A stretch of DNA of 64,000 bases from Antedon mediterranea. Lineage: Eukaryota; Echinodermata; Crinoidea; Comatulida; Antedonidae. Shown here one piece after another: positions 11,111-22,868 of this stretch; the first letter of the stretch is position 1; each line of letters opens with the position of its first letter. The notes below the pieces were generated by a model. The model was given only the letters and a program-made list of their open reading frames with translations. It was not told the DNA's origin and did not search any database. The position numbers and the translations under genes are program-made. The stretch spans positions 23,842,101 through 23,906,100 of the forward strand of contig NC_092677.1 of the NCBI RefSeq assembly GCF_964355755.1, written 5' to 3'.

Positions 11111-13534
11111 AAATCCCTCAGCAGTTCAGGAAGTGAAAACCTGATCTGCATCGAAATATGGAACAAGAATAAATACAACCCACATCAAATTTCATCACAG
11201 TGTTTAATAGCTTGTTTACCAAACGTTATCGTTGATTTGGTCGAATTCACGAACGTAAAATATACGAAACGACATAAAGTAATATTAAACAAAACCACAA
11301 CAACCGCTCAACACTCAATAACAATTCGTGTTAGCGCTACTACCCCTTTAAGCTGGTTTTCAACACACTTTTATAGCTGCAAATGTTTATGATACCAAAC
11401 TTTAACGATCACCCTAAGTCTCCCATCGGGCTTGAAGATGTTCACTTCGATGTCTCTCATTAGGAGGGTGATGAGGAGCAGCTATTTTTGGAGCAATGGA
11501 GATCTCCACGGAGAAATTAATTGAACTCTTAACCCTCAATTTTATCAAAATCTAATAAGGTATGGGTTATGTATTTGCTCGTTCACAATCTTTAGGTTTA
11601 AAGGAAATGAAAAATGCTTGTTTAATACTCTGTATTTTTATTTAGAGCGCGTAAATTATGTCACAATACGGAAGTTCCACTTCTTTATATTTTGTTGGGT
11701 GTAAATAAATCATGTGACCTACCGGTTTTTACTACAGGCAACAAGTTTAGTATAATTTTCTCCAACCAAACGGGTCTAACGGGTTTTTTATTTTAAATCT
11801 TTTCAATATAGTTTTCTCTAATAATAAAATATATTATATTTAATCATCTGTGTAAACTATTAACATTATCTTTATTTCAAACTTTATTTCAGCTAGATTC
11901 TAGATAACTAATATTATTTTGCTTAGAATTTTGGCGATTTTAACGTTTTGTTAAAAAAAAAATTAAGTACAAGCATATTGTTACTGATATTAAAAACAGA
12001 AAGACAAAATTTAAGCCACACATTTCAAACGGCATTTTATAATACATGTGTTTATCTATTTGTTATGCTAAGCAAACGTACGCGTGTGTGAGCATATATT
12101 TATATACATTATACTTACTTAGTTTTTCTAACACTTTATTTATTTCTCAAATATTTTCTCTCTAAATATACATATTACTTAAGGGCTTATTTGCGCATTG
12201 ACTCGGCAACGACGATGTGGTTGAATCAATCGCACTGGTATACTGTCTGTGTTTTTAGACCAATTGATACTTTATTATTACAGTATCAATGCTTAAAACT
12301 GGATTTATAACGTGTACCGTAATATATTTTATAAACTATTCAGTTTTTAATGTATTATATTTTCGGTAGCGTGGTAACAAATTAAACATAGCCATCCATA
12401 GTTTGTTAACGCACTTACAAGTATTCTTTATTTGACGACAATTTACCATTTTGAAATACGTTTGCACATTTTAATTAATATGGCCTACTAATATTAAAAC
12501 GCATGCTAATTATAATAGGCCAGTTGAATTAATATTCGTACATTAGGGTTCATGATAAGGTGCACTGGATAACATAATTACTTTTGTAGACATTTTTTTC
12601 TCTTAAGTTGACGTGCAATAGTCAGTTAGAATCTATATCGTGACAGCTGTAAAATTGGATGAATAAATTTATTTTAAAAAAAGAGATAAATAAGTAATAA
12701 TCCGCTTTCTTCAGAAGGAAAGTCATAACAATGTTTAACGTAACGGTTGACAAACATAATTTAAAATATGAAAATAAGTAGTCTTGTTGGCATAATTCTA
12801 TTATTATTTTGTTTAAAGAATGACATTATTATTTATTTATTAAGTGGTGTCAAATTCGTTCTCTATCAGAACCGCGTTTCAGATGCGCGGAGCAGCAGCG
12901 GTTAGAAAACGCGTCATCGTCAGCTTTCCTTTAGATCTTCAAACGAAAAGTTTAGTGTAACAAGTATAGGCCTAAGACAACCTCGTAGTCAACTGATAAT
13001 TGTATAAACATTACGTAAACCAAATGTTTCGTCCATGAGTGAAATGGTAAATTTCAATACAATAGAATCGGATCATTTAAGTAAATATAGCAGGTTACTC
13101 AATGACACGTGTTGTAACATAATCCAGCAACATTTTAATTGTGTTTGTATGGTAATTAACAGAGAGTTAACGCTTTTAACCGTATACATATCGCTTCTCA
13201 TATACTATGCCTCTGATTGATTTACTCCATGTCAATTATGAGCTTATTGTTTTCATATTAAGATCTTCCAATGTTGATTTGAGTGGCAGGTTAATCGATA
13301 ATTGATATATCGCAGTTTAGAAGACGTTCATTTGACGAGTCATTTACTAACGAAGATGAACAATATTTTAATATAGTAATTATTTGTTGATTAAAATATA
13401 AGATCGTATGTCAATGTCTCAATCCAATATATTAATGCTTTTGCATTGTTATAACGTTTATTTCCCACTGGTCTGAATATTTGTATTTTAAGGCAAGTTG
13501 CTTGTTTAAATTTAGCATTCAAGCGACCACATTT
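11111..13534. other. Intergenic, no gene seen
   Basis: Mostly AT-rich. 12613-12637 matches, in reverse, the arm of the inverted repeat at 29793-29890 (AGTCAGTTAGAATCTAT), so a relic of that element lies here. A more GC-rich patch with CpGs is at 12870-12930. Confidence 0.4.
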
Positions 13535-13656
13535 AAGCTCTGTCTACGTATCAAACTAGTTCGACAAAAAAAATGGTGATGTGCTCAAATATGGTTATGA
13601 TATGACCAAATATAGTAGAGATATGACAGCACACAAATGTTGAGATAGTAGAGCTT
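13535..13656. repeat. Copy of MITE family B with both ends
   Basis: It starts AAGCTCTGTCTACGTATC and ends ATAGTAGAGCTT, an inverted pair, with internal GTGATGTGCTCAAATATGG. It is in the orientation opposite to the copy at 29557-29685. Confidence 0.65.
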
Positions 13657-13679
13657 CTTAAGCGTCTTCAAGTAGAGCC

Positions 13680-14270
13680 AATTGTGTATATATAGGCAAA
13701 TGTTAAATATTGTTAAGTAACATAGTCAAATTCTAAATACAGAGAACATGTTACGTTATGTTTTACCTTATAAGTGTGATATAACACTTTCCTTATAATA
13801 TAAGATACAGATGCACTGACATTTGAAAATGATAGATCTGGGCCCATCTTATTCTCTCATAAATAAAAGAAGAATATTAAAACAAAAACGTCATCAGTGG
13901 TAATGTTAGTTCATTTTAATTATCCATTATCATTATTTGAATCAGTCTTTCTTATCATTTCATCACAGTCATTAAATAGCCAGAGCAATCTGTAGCGTTA
14001 TTTATGTGTATCTAGGCAAATTATATATATTTTATAGTAAAATAGAAACATTCTAAATACAGTAGAACATGTTACGTTGTTTTTCCCTTATGATAGGAAA
14101 CTTTCCTAAGATTTGAAAATGATATAAATGCCATAATTCTATAGATAATTCCATCACTGGTAATGTTAGGCCTAGTTCGACATGATCCATTATCCATTAT
14201 TATCATTATTTTAATCAGTCATTAAATACAGAACACAGTCTGTAACGTTATTCGTCATATTTTCGTATTA
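13680..14270 (+). repeat. Diverged tandem duplication, about 260-320 bp period
   Basis: Shared in order by the two halves: TATAGGCAAAT/CTAGGCAAAT, ATTCTAAATACAG, GAACATGTTACGTT, TTTGAAAATGAT, CATCA(C/G)TGGTAATGTTAG and TTATCCATTAT with ATCAGTC. Spacing varies from 260 to 321 bp because of indels, so the event is old. Confidence 0.65.
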
Positions 14271-14279
14271 ATCATCTTT

Positions 14280-14700
14280 CATCAGCTCAAACAAAGATGT
14301 GTTTCCGAATTCATGTAAAACCTCCCGTTGGTGTTACGATGATTCAGACGCTCGCGGCGTGATGTAGCTCTGTCGTCTGCTAGCAGTCCCAAGTGACGTA
14401 ATCATTTGGTAATCATATCGAAGACCAAAAAACAGTTCCAATTAATTTCTCCATGCAATTAATATTCAGGCATGAGTGTCAGCGGTCATCTATTCAGGTG
14501 ACTGAACGATTTTCCCCTTAAATGCTGTTCGCTTCCCGCTGGAATTCATTTCAGGAGATACTATACTTTCATTCTGCAGCTTGACAACGGCACAAACTCG
14601 ATGTCAGTGGACTAATTAGAATTTTAGGTAATTACAAATTGCGTAGTTTTCTTGATGGGAACTTTTGCTGACACTAGGGGAGAGACAGTGATCACTCAAT
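14280..14700. promoter_or_regulatory. Candidate regulatory element (single-copy, mixed composition)
   Basis: About 400 bp without repeats and less AT-rich than its surroundings, holding dense homeodomain-like sites (AATTAAT twice, GACTAATTAGAA, GGTAATTAC), a CRE-like TGACGTAA and E-box-like motifs. Composition and motif density suggest an enhancer; nothing in the sequence alone proves it. Confidence 0.25.
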
Positions 14701-14992
14701 TGGAATAGACCCATGTGCTAAATATTTTTATGTGATTGATATCTCAGCCTGAAAAAAATACATTTCCCTATAATAAAGTGTAATTTCACTATTTCCTGAT
14801 GATACTGAATTATGGATTAAACATAAATAATACTATTTTTAAATTATAGAGACATTTAGAAAGCGTATAAATAACTTTATAAGTTATCATCAATGGTGAA
14901 ACCTAACGTTACAATATTAGAAGATATACGGTATATTAGGCTAGCCTAAACCTGAAGTAAATAACAGCACACAGTGTTGCCGTGTGGTTATT

Positions 14993-15173
14993 AAGCTTGG
15001 TTCACACTAGAACGTAATGCAAGGACGTAAACGTAACGCAAGCGTTTTAACCAATGACAAGCGAAGTTATAGACAGTTAGCAATCACAAGCGAATAAGCC
15101 ATCGCTCGTGATTGGTCAATTCACTTGCGTTGCGTTACGTCCATGTGTTGCGTCGCTAGTGGGAACCACGCTT
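14993..15173. mobile_element. MITE family A, copy 1
   Basis: A 181 bp element starts AAGCTTGGTTCACACTAG and ends CTAGTGGGAACCACGCTT. It is largely palindromic inside, with ACAAGCGAA and CGCTCGTGATTGG arms and AACGCAAGCG/CTTGCGTTGCG. The same element appears at 28106, 47939, 56539 and, more degraded, at 57549 and 59320. It has no coding capacity, as expected for a non-autonomous DNA transposon. The flanking bases read TTAA-like on both sides, but the target-site repeat is ambiguous because the ends are palindromic. Confidence 0.85.
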
Positions 15174-16221
15174 AAGTGTTGAGTAGACTACCTAACGGGT
15201 AATCAAGAAATTTCGGTGGAGTACCTTACACAGGGTGTTGACAAATCACAAACGTATACTGACTCTTTTTGCCTCGCGGGTATTTTTGGCTCTTGATGAT
15301 TTCCCCTAAAACGCAATCATGGCATACAAAAGGCTTTCTCGAAAAAGGGCATTCTTTGTCGACCTAATGAAGCATGTAGAAACACACATGTAAGTTTTGT
15401 ATCATAACATACCACTAACCTCATTACATTACATAAGCAACTATTTCCTTCTCATAGTTATATATACCGTAGTCATTTGATATATACATATTGAAACATG
15501 GAATTTGATTGTAGTGCTGTACCATTTTTGGTAATTAGGTTACGAGGAAATATTTGTATTTAATATCATTGTCTTTATACTCGATATCTGAACATCCCCT
15601 CCTCCACGTCTTGTACTGCTTATGCCGAAATATTATAAATAAAGAATACATATAGATGTAGACTTAGGCCTGTCATTCCACTTAACGAATTTTTCGAAAT
15701 TGATCACAAATGTTGAAATTGTTGTGTGAATTAAACGTAAATAAGTGAGGATAACATCTAAATGGACTTTCCGACGGCAGAGAGCAAAGGAAGTTTACGT
15801 TTTTGAGGTCTCCAAATTGACCACTTTGATGCATCAATTGGCCCGTATGTTGTCAACATGTGTTTGACATAAACAACTTTATACCAAAAGTCTCGCTTCA
15901 AAATGTTTAATTGATGGAGTGTAGACACGTTAGTAGAAATTGCTAACCATAAGCAATGTTGTATGTAAAAACAAATTAGCATGGTTATGTATGTTAGTCG
16001 TTGATTGATATAAAACACCGCGAGAAATGTTACCGTCTGTTAAACTAAACCAGGAAGTGTTTTGATGACCGCACATAGGCATAATAGACATACAATCAAA
16101 CTTGATCACTGGATATTAAGACACAATTGTGATGTAATAAATATTGTGTTTTCATGTTTGTGTTGTACTTCGTTTCTCATCAGTAGCGTACCGGTATGTT
16201 ATACCACAAAAATGTACTAAT
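15174..16221. other. Intergenic, no gene seen
   Basis: 15180-15350 is of mixed composition; the rest is AT-rich. Nothing recognisable. Confidence 0.35.
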
Positions 16222-16412
16222 GAATGTTTGAATGCGCGCGTACAAAAACTGAACCATTGTCATCAGTATTTAAACGCGCGCGTACGAAAACCGACCCATT
16301 GTCATTAATGTTTAAACGCGCGCGTACGAAAGCCGAACCATTTTCATCAATGTTTTAACGCATGCGTATAGAAATGAACCGTTTCAAATCGATGTTTAAA
16401 CGCGCGCGTAAT
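16222..16412 (+). repeat. CpG-rich minisatellite, about 50 bp unit, 5 copies
   Basis: Each unit contains TTTAAACGCGCGCGTACGAAA followed by CCGAACCATTGTCATCAATG, with substitutions. The CGCGCG core stands out in AT-rich DNA and is preserved in four of the five units; the fourth reads ACGCATGCGTA. A related motif forms the cluster at 18180-18290. Confidence 0.8.
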
Positions 16413-17228
16413 TGTTCTTCTTCTTCATGTGATTACATCCGGTTAGACAATGAGTTTTATTTCAGGGAACGTGCATGAAATAGGAGCATTTATGTTCATG
16501 CTTGCAGACCTTGACATTACTCCCGGATTTGTATGACTAATAAGCTCCTCGCAATAATAGGCCTACCCCTTAGTTTACTTGAAATGACCCTCTTGGCCCC
16601 AGTACCATAACATAGTGACGGGGATGCATAATGCTTTTTCTGTATTATGTGATTAAAACGCAAAGCTTTGTTATGGATGGTATGGCCTATAGAAGCGAAC
16701 CAATGCTTATAATACATGCAATTGAATCATTACAAAAACACGTATGTTTACAAATAATATTATAATGATAACGATAACGAAATATTTGATTTAAACACGT
16801 ATTTAGTATTACTGCACTTCATTATAACAATTTAAGTCCTTAAATAAATTTGTATTCTGGCCCATTTTTAGTTTGTTAAAACTTTGTTATTTATGTTGAA
16901 ACGACGAAAAAAAGTAAGCTAAAACTTAAAAAGCAATTTGTCGTTATTTATTGACAGAGGGAGGGAGGTAAACAGCGCCGTCGGCAAACACGAGCGTTCT
17001 TTGAAACCACATTGAGAGATTCGCTGTTTTCAACGCGTTTCATATCTACTGTACTTTCAACGTAATGAGATATTAGTTATGATTTGTGCGAAGCTGTCAA
17101 ATGTCGTTAGAGTGGCATATAGCCAGTGTAAAGACACATGCTTGTCGAAACCCTAGGCCTAAGTAGCAACGACACGAACCTCGGGTCAAATGAACTTTCA
17201 CGCGGCAACCGTTGACTGACGAGACTGC
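16413..17228. other. Intergenic; CpG-containing stretch ahead of a candidate first exon
   Basis: 16960-17228 contains several CpGs (GCGCCGTCGGC, CACGAGCG, CAACGCG, CACGCGGC) and no repeat, and could be the promoter and leader for the small exon candidate at 17229. The preceding part shows nothing. Confidence 0.3.
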
Positions 17229-17276
17229 ATGGAAGAAGAGATCTTACCTGCACAGGTGCGAGAAGCTTTGAAGGAG
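17229..17276 (+). CDS. Candidate first coding exon, 16 codons, unrecognised gene
   Basis: ATG at 17229 opens 16 codons (MEEEILPAQVREALKE) of amphipathic, charge-rich, ordinary protein composition. They end in AAGGAG followed directly by a GTATGC splice donor, leaving a phase 0 boundary. An in-frame TGA lies just upstream, so the ATG is the natural start. Its context is weak (T at -3, G at +4). The leader is CpG-rich compared with its surroundings. Reading on past the donor also stays open for a while, so the exon end rests on the donor alone. A possible phase 0 partner exon is at 22194-22304. I do not recognise the product. Confidence 0.2.
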
Positions 17277-18179
17277 GTATGCATACGTTTCAATATTAAA
17301 CAATCACTATTACTTATTTGTCATCTACAGTATTTATTACAAAAAACAATACAATAAACACTGCAACTTTACAAACACAGCGTCCGAATAATATTAATTT
17401 GTTCTTATACTTTTTTAACTAATAACATGATTTAAGGTCACAACATTTCTTAGATAATTTGAATACTGTTAATTAAAGGTGTTTGTGTTTATGTTTTTAG
17501 AAGGGGATAGGAAGGAGGTTTTAATACTGTTTAAAAATAAGTGTAATTTTGTGTATGCCTATTGTATTATAGGCCATATCAACATTACGAATGCAAGTAT
17601 GTTTAGGACTATACAAATTCGTAGGAGATTTTTTTAATGTAGTGTTTCCCTGAGATTGGTGAATATCACCAATGGCTTACTATTATAATTTAGCTTAGTT
17701 ACAATCTAACAAATGATTACATTCAATTAAATTAATTTATTATTTCGTCAAGTTGCTCTTATCATCCAAGAACAACAATATATCAAACGTGTCATCAATG
17801 TACTAATTAATATTTCATATTATAATATTATAGTTTATATTCAGCATAATTTAATTTTGTACATTTTCGTCAGTTTATTATACTTTTAACACCATAATAA
17901 TGTTTGTGTTTATAGTAGACACTTTGTTTTAAGGTTTTTGTTTTCATAAGTACTAGTAATATTGTTTATATTAGTATTGCTAGTATCACAAAATAACCAT
18001 TTTATTTTCGTTATTATAGCATTGTTAAATATTTATTTATCAACTCAAAGTTTGCTTAGGCCTAAATAATAATAATACTATGATAATATAGGTGTTATAG
18101 TAAGGTCATGTTGCTACAATTTCTTATGAAAACATACCACCATACCAAAATACAGTACGTACACAAGCTGATAATAGTA
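17277..18179. other. Intergenic, no gene seen
   Basis: Very AT-rich, no repeats recognised. Confidence 0.4.
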
Positions 18180-18290
18180 GTGTGTACGCGCGCGTACCAA
18201 ACTTGATATTACCTTACCGTAATATTATGATGTACGCGCGCGTACACAAGCTGATATCTGTAATTTTGTGCATGCGCGTAAACTTTTACG
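18180..18290. repeat. Cluster of GTACGCGCGCGTAC palindromes
   Basis: GTACGCGCGCGTAC occurs at about 18183 and 18232, and the related TGCATGCGCGTAA at about 18268, with CAAGCTGATA/CAAACTTGATA beside them. The cluster resembles the minisatellite core at 16222-16412. Confidence 0.65.
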
Positions 18291-19040
18291 TGTCTTTTAT
18301 TTACCGGACACGTATAAGACTTCCAAACTATTGAATAAAATGTAATCAAAGTAATTTTGTTGAGTATCACTTATAAGTTCGTTTGCGTATTTCAAGCTTA
18401 CAACATAATTGTTAGTTAATTGTTTGAACTAACGATACTATATTATGTAATTTGTAAGCTCATAAATTATCGAGTGAATTCCATGATTTTGATATGTTTA
18501 CCTACTTTTTTGTAGATCGGGGTGAGAAGTATTTCTGTTTTTATTTATTTAAGGGTTCGACATGCGACAATGTCCTTCATACGGGCTAGAGTGTATTGTT
18601 ATAGGAACAATTGGCCGTCGACTGCAGAGCGGTGATTTTGTCTGTAGCCCATTTGATCTGTTGTTGCTCCTGAATTTATACTTTTGTAATCGATTGTTGA
18701 GTTGTCACTTGACAATAGCAAATCGCCTGATCTATTATGTTAAGCACACAACGGTACTTTAGTTTGTTTGTTATATATATTGTTGTGCTAGAATAAGCAA
18801 TTAAACGTATGTTTAATACAGTGCTAATTAGGTAAATGTTTAATAATAATCTTTGTATTGTAAACATAAAATTGGATTATAACAATTACAACTATTAGGA
18901 ATAAGTTTATACAGTGCTAAACTGACTGTTGTGCTACTTGAACGAATATGCAACCAATATAAATATTCATATGCCATTGATGTCACCGTAATACAGAACA
19001 ATGCATTACGTAATAATATTTTGATTTATAATATATCCGG
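18291..19040. other. Intergenic, no gene seen
   Basis: The open frame at 18562-18762 has an ATG but no recognisable motif and ends in hydrophobic AT-rich codons. I treat it as chance. Confidence 0.35.
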
Positions 19041-19099
19041 TAGGCCTTGTATAGGTTAATTAATTTATAAAATTTAATTAATAATCCATACAAGGCCTA
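19041..19099. repeat. 59 bp palindrome with TAGGCCT ends
   Basis: The left arm TAGGCCTTGTAT...TTAATTAA pairs with TTAATTAA...ATACAAGGCCTA on the right. The outer 12 bases are perfectly complementary, the inner ones nearly so, and the centre is AT-rich. Confidence 0.75.
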
Positions 19100-19302
19100 A
19101 TGAAATATCGTACAGTGTCATGAGGCATACTATCATTGACTATATACCGACATAGAAATGAGCCTAAATACTTTATTAAAGATTAATTTATCAAAAATTA
19201 CAACTTTACTGTCACATAATGTGTAAAATATAAAATGTGATATTTGGCTCCTCGTCACAATCAATTAAAACATCCTTAACACAGTAATAATACAGAAAAA
19301 AC

Positions 19303-19481
19303 ACACATAAAAGACATAATAGAAAAGTTACATTATCATTTCATTATTTATTCGGTCTATTTCAGTACATACATTACAAAAAAAATGAAATTGGAGGGAC
19401 CAGGGTCAACCTAAATGAACTTAATCACAAGCTGAACCGGTTGACCCAACCCCAAAGTCAGTTTACACATAAAAGACATAA
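19303..19481 (-). mobile_element. 5'-truncated LINE 3' end with 17 bp target-site duplication
   Basis: An exact 17 bp direct repeat, ACACATAAAAGACATAA, lies at 19303-19319 and 19465-19481. Between them is a segment that on the minus strand ends in ACCGAATAAATAATGAAATG, a LINE-type tail like that at 2598-2690. The internal part (GGTTGACCCAACCCCAAAG) is untranslated element sequence. The exact repeats mark target-primed insertion of a short, recent retrocopy. Confidence 0.7.
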
Positions 19482-20371
19482 CGACAAAATACAGTTAAAG
19501 CGAATCAAAATGAATGTGAACACTTCTAATGAGAAAAGGGTAAATAATGCTAAACATCACAATTAGGCCTATTATTAGTTGATTGGGCCTACTGGTTTAT
19601 TAATATTAACATGGCTATTAAAAATTGTTCATCATAAGTTATTCTTATACAACAGATATTATGGTTTATATTAATAGACCTAACTAGTAAATTTATTTTC
19701 AAATTTTCAACAAACCAAAATTTAATTTGTCCGATTTATTTTTCCCGGATTTACAATTGTATTTCTTTATTAATTTGTGAAATATAAATACTTAATTGAT
19801 TATTGTATTGTTTTTCTTTTTATTTTTCTTCAAAACTACGCCTAGTAAATTGTAGATTATTTTTGCCCTCGTCAGATTTTGTTTACATCGCATATCCATT
19901 ATCACCTTCGTTCATAGTATGAATAACTTTGTTATTGTAGCAAAACTTATATAGATTATTGTTTTTGCAATGTTACGCCTCATGCAGATTGCTGATATTT
20001 TATTAATGATCAATTGTGAGTCGTTATTCAAGCTTAACAATCGTAATGTACTTGACTAATTTCAAGGGGTTTTCTTAATTTTGTCTTCAGTAATTTGCAT
20101 TCTTTATTCATTATTTAGAAACCATAGATGAACATCCCTTAACTTCGGAATCATTAAATGTCTCTCCTGTAATTAATGTATAGATACGAATATATATTTA
20201 TTTTTATTATTTATATAACAATCGAACTTCAAATCTTCAAATTATTCATATAATATTATATCGTTTCCCTGGAATTTCTAATTAGGATCTAAACCGATAG
20301 AATATGACCAATCGTATTATGTATTATAAAATTGTATTATTTCCTTTTTATATATCGTCTTCAAATATTAC
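19482..20371. other. Intergenic, no gene seen
   Basis: AT-rich single-copy sequence with nothing recognisable. Confidence 0.4.
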
Positions 20372-20487
20372 TTTCTTTAATGCCGGTCCGCCAGATAGTC
20401 TGATGACTTTCCCGCCTCGTCTGCTTTGCTTATATCTCAGATTGCTTTCCTCCAGTCCTATCTGTTTTCTGCTATTCTCCGAATCGA
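20372..20487 (-). pseudogene. LINE polyprotein C-terminal fragment, degraded
   Basis: On the minus strand this segment reads as the last ~33 codons of a retrotransposon protein (RRIAENR, DWRKAI, KSSDYLADR) but with in-frame stops where the sister copy at 41800-41911 is open. The pattern AENR.DWRKAIRD followed soon by a stop fits the C-terminus of a non-LTR reverse transcriptase protein; the family assignment is an inference. Confidence 0.55.
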
Positions 20488-20685
20488 ATCAAATATTGAT
20501 ATCACATATTGTATTAAAATTGTTATTATTAGGTTCTATTGGTTAAATAAATGTTACCAAATAAAATAAATGTATACAGTTTGATAAATCGAAGGACACT
20601 AATAGTTACACTGAATACTGACCTAAAATTCATCAAAAACACCAAACTTGAAACTAGAAAATAAAAGTAATTGCACAGAACAAAA

Positions 20686-20892
20686 ATGAATGGAAAGATC
20701 TTAGATGAAGAAGTACCTGAACCTTTCGGTGACGAACTTCTAAAGCAAGGAAGCACACGAAGGAAGAAGTACCCGAACCTTTCGGTGACGAACTTCTAAA
20801 GCAAGGAAGCACACGAAGTAGTTTTGCATCAGAGTTAAATTTGGTCAAATATTTTGGAAATAATTCTGACGTAATTGTACTAAATTGTTTAT
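20686..20892 (+). pseudogene. Coding-like fragment with 56 bp tandem duplication, unrecognised
   Basis: A 56 bp unit (about 20707-20762 and 20763-20817) is repeated with very few differences. On the plus strand it encodes EEVPEPFGDELLKQGSTR. From ATG 20686 the frame reads MNGKILDEEVPEPFGDEL and on through one unit; since 56 is not a multiple of three it shifts in the second unit and stops at 20799. The second unit in its own frame continues as RSSFASELNLVKYFGN to a stop near 20892. This looks like a real protein fragment broken by the duplication. I do not recognise the family, and an old mobile-element protein is possible. Confidence 0.35.
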
Positions 20893-21126
20893 AATGACAC
20901 ATAATGATAACATTTTCCATTTAATAATAAAGGAAATATACACAGTAATGCAATACTACAAAGTTGTGAATTGCATTATGAAATACGAAAGGTATACAAT
21001 TAAGAAAGAGTTACAATATTGTATATTTGTCCAAGATGCGTTTAAAAATGAGATAAAAAAACAATGAAATGAAAAATAAATCTGTTTTAAATATCATAAT
21101 ACATTATTAACAGTATTTGTTTTCAA

Positions 21127-21205
21127 ATGTTAAGAATTAATTACGAACAATAATCTATAGTCGTAATTTATGTCCAAATGCTAAATACGATATCAACAAT
21201 GTAAT
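21127..21205 (+). repeat. Dispersed repeat, copy 1 of 2
   Basis: GTTAAGAATTAATTACGAAC, then AATAATCTATAGTCGTAATT and CCAAATGCTAAATA, recurs almost unchanged at 22869-22950, 1.74 kb away in the same orientation. Confidence 0.8.
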
Positions 21206-22193
21206 ATTTTCACTGTTCTTTCACTGACTAAACATTCCTGATATTTACTATTTCGGACAATATCGAAGATGGTCTAGAGCATTCAATGAGCTGTCTGTGT
21301 CGTCACCAATATATCGATTTTCCGGAAAATCAATCAGCTTGGTCTGATGGTAGCTAATGTTATTGGAAAAAAAAAGCTTTGAAAATTGTGGAAGTTACAT
21401 AACAAACGTTACAAAACAATCATTTTGCAAGTTATATCTGTATATGGTACAGTACAATATACAATGGTTTAAATGTAACAGTGGAAAAAGACATGACATA
21501 CAAATATGGAAAAGCATACTACTGTACTAAATAGTGATCATGCAAAATATATTACATTTAATTGAATACAATCCTTTTAATTAATATCGGCCTATTAGAT
21601 TTTAAAAATCACTGAAATTTTCTCCTTTATTTATTGGCCACCAGAAAGTAAAAAGAACGAAATAACCTGGTTAGAATAGACCTAACGTGATTGTATGTGG
21701 ATGAATAACTGTATCGCTTATACAATAGTAAATCGAAAAATTATTGACACAAGAATTCCACCAGAACATCAATAAACTGTACATTGTATAATATCGAGTG
21801 TGAAATGTTAGAGAGCTGCGCGATGGAAGAAACACATACAGTTTTATTTGGTTATTCGTTTGATAAATTATTAGGAATAACTAATTCCTTACGTACCTTA
21901 GTACCATTTTTGTTTGAAGTTGATATAATAACATTAGTTTTTATTAATTATCGTAATTGCAATGTCAGCGGTGAATTACTTAAGTGTTTATCTAAAAGCG
22001 TTAAACATACCAACCTGCACTAATTAGCCACTTAAGTAATTATAACTACGGAACGTATATATCGGTATAACTTACCGTATTGTATTCATTGCCTGCGATT
22101 CGTTGTCTCTGCCTACGTTGTCTCTGTTTAGCGAAGTGTGCGGCTCATAATGTTCCGTTAGCAGGTCCTTTCCGTATAGTATTCCATATTCAG
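21206..22193. other. Intergenic; one weak open frame
   Basis: The frame 21808-22023 (starting MLESCAMEETHT) has ordinary composition and no recognised domain. It ends 170 bp before the exon candidate at 22194. I do not call it a gene; the rest shows nothing. Confidence 0.3.
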
Positions 22194-22304
22194 GCCAGTG
22201 ATGGAATTGTGGATAGATATACTGTACAATACAGAGGCAGAAAACCCCCAAATGATTTAATGAAACTTCAAACTCAATTCATTGCTATACCATTGCACAA
22301 TTGA
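22194..22304 (+). CDS. Candidate terminal coding exon, 36 codons, unrecognised
   Basis: A pyrimidine-containing tract ending ATTCAG precedes 22194. From there the frame reads ASDGIVDRYTVQYRGRKPP, then further hydrophilic residues to a TGA at 22302-22304. Composition is protein-like and unlike the AT-rich chance frames around it. The acceptor is in phase 0, which would match the phase 0 donor of the exon candidate at 17229-17276 on the same strand. The upstream continuation of the frame is cysteine-rich and less plausible. Product unknown, and a chance frame is a real possibility. Confidence 0.18.
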   Translation, partial: ASDGIVDRYTVQYRGRKPPNDLMKLQTQFIAIPLHN

Positions 22305-22868
22305 AACAGAATGGCAAAGAAAACAAATATATCATCCATTCTTAGATTTCATTCGATTTGACAATCAGTTAAATTTCGAACGTTTACCTTAAATGTTTAA
22401 AGGGCATGTCATTACATTTTGTAATGATCGCTTTATAAATATATTAAACATTAAAAAAAAATTATATGAAACTGAAATAATTTTTTTAATGAGTAACGAC
22501 ATAAATTTTATTGTACTGTATTACATAAACGTATTGTTAAATATTTTATTTCATCTTACAAATTGACGTCATTTTATCAATTTGCTTTGTAAACTACTGC
22601 ATTGAGTATAACGCTTACTGTGTTACACATTTTATTTATTATTTCGATAATAGCTTCAAGATAAAGGTAAGTTGTATGGTCATTAAAAGCAACGATTAAT
22701 AAAATGGATGGCAATGACGAATGTATAGGCCTACAACCTCATTTGTTTGTTCTTCGCACTTGATCGAGAGCCGTATAAAACCACACCAAGTGTTTTAATC
22801 TAAGAATGTTTAAATGGCACGTTAAGTAAGATAACAGGCTGCAATAATATTGAGTTGATGTCAAGTAT
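22305..22868. other. Intergenic, no gene seen
   Basis: AT-rich. An ATTAAA near 22449 could be a poly(A) signal for the weak exon candidate just upstream. Nothing else. Confidence 0.3.

Noticed and set aside
14439-14463. CAATTAAT direct repeat around TTCTCCATG as a decayed hairpin element
   Set aside because: Only half a hairpin end is present, and AT-rich homeodomain words are expected in this candidate enhancer; coincidence is more likely.
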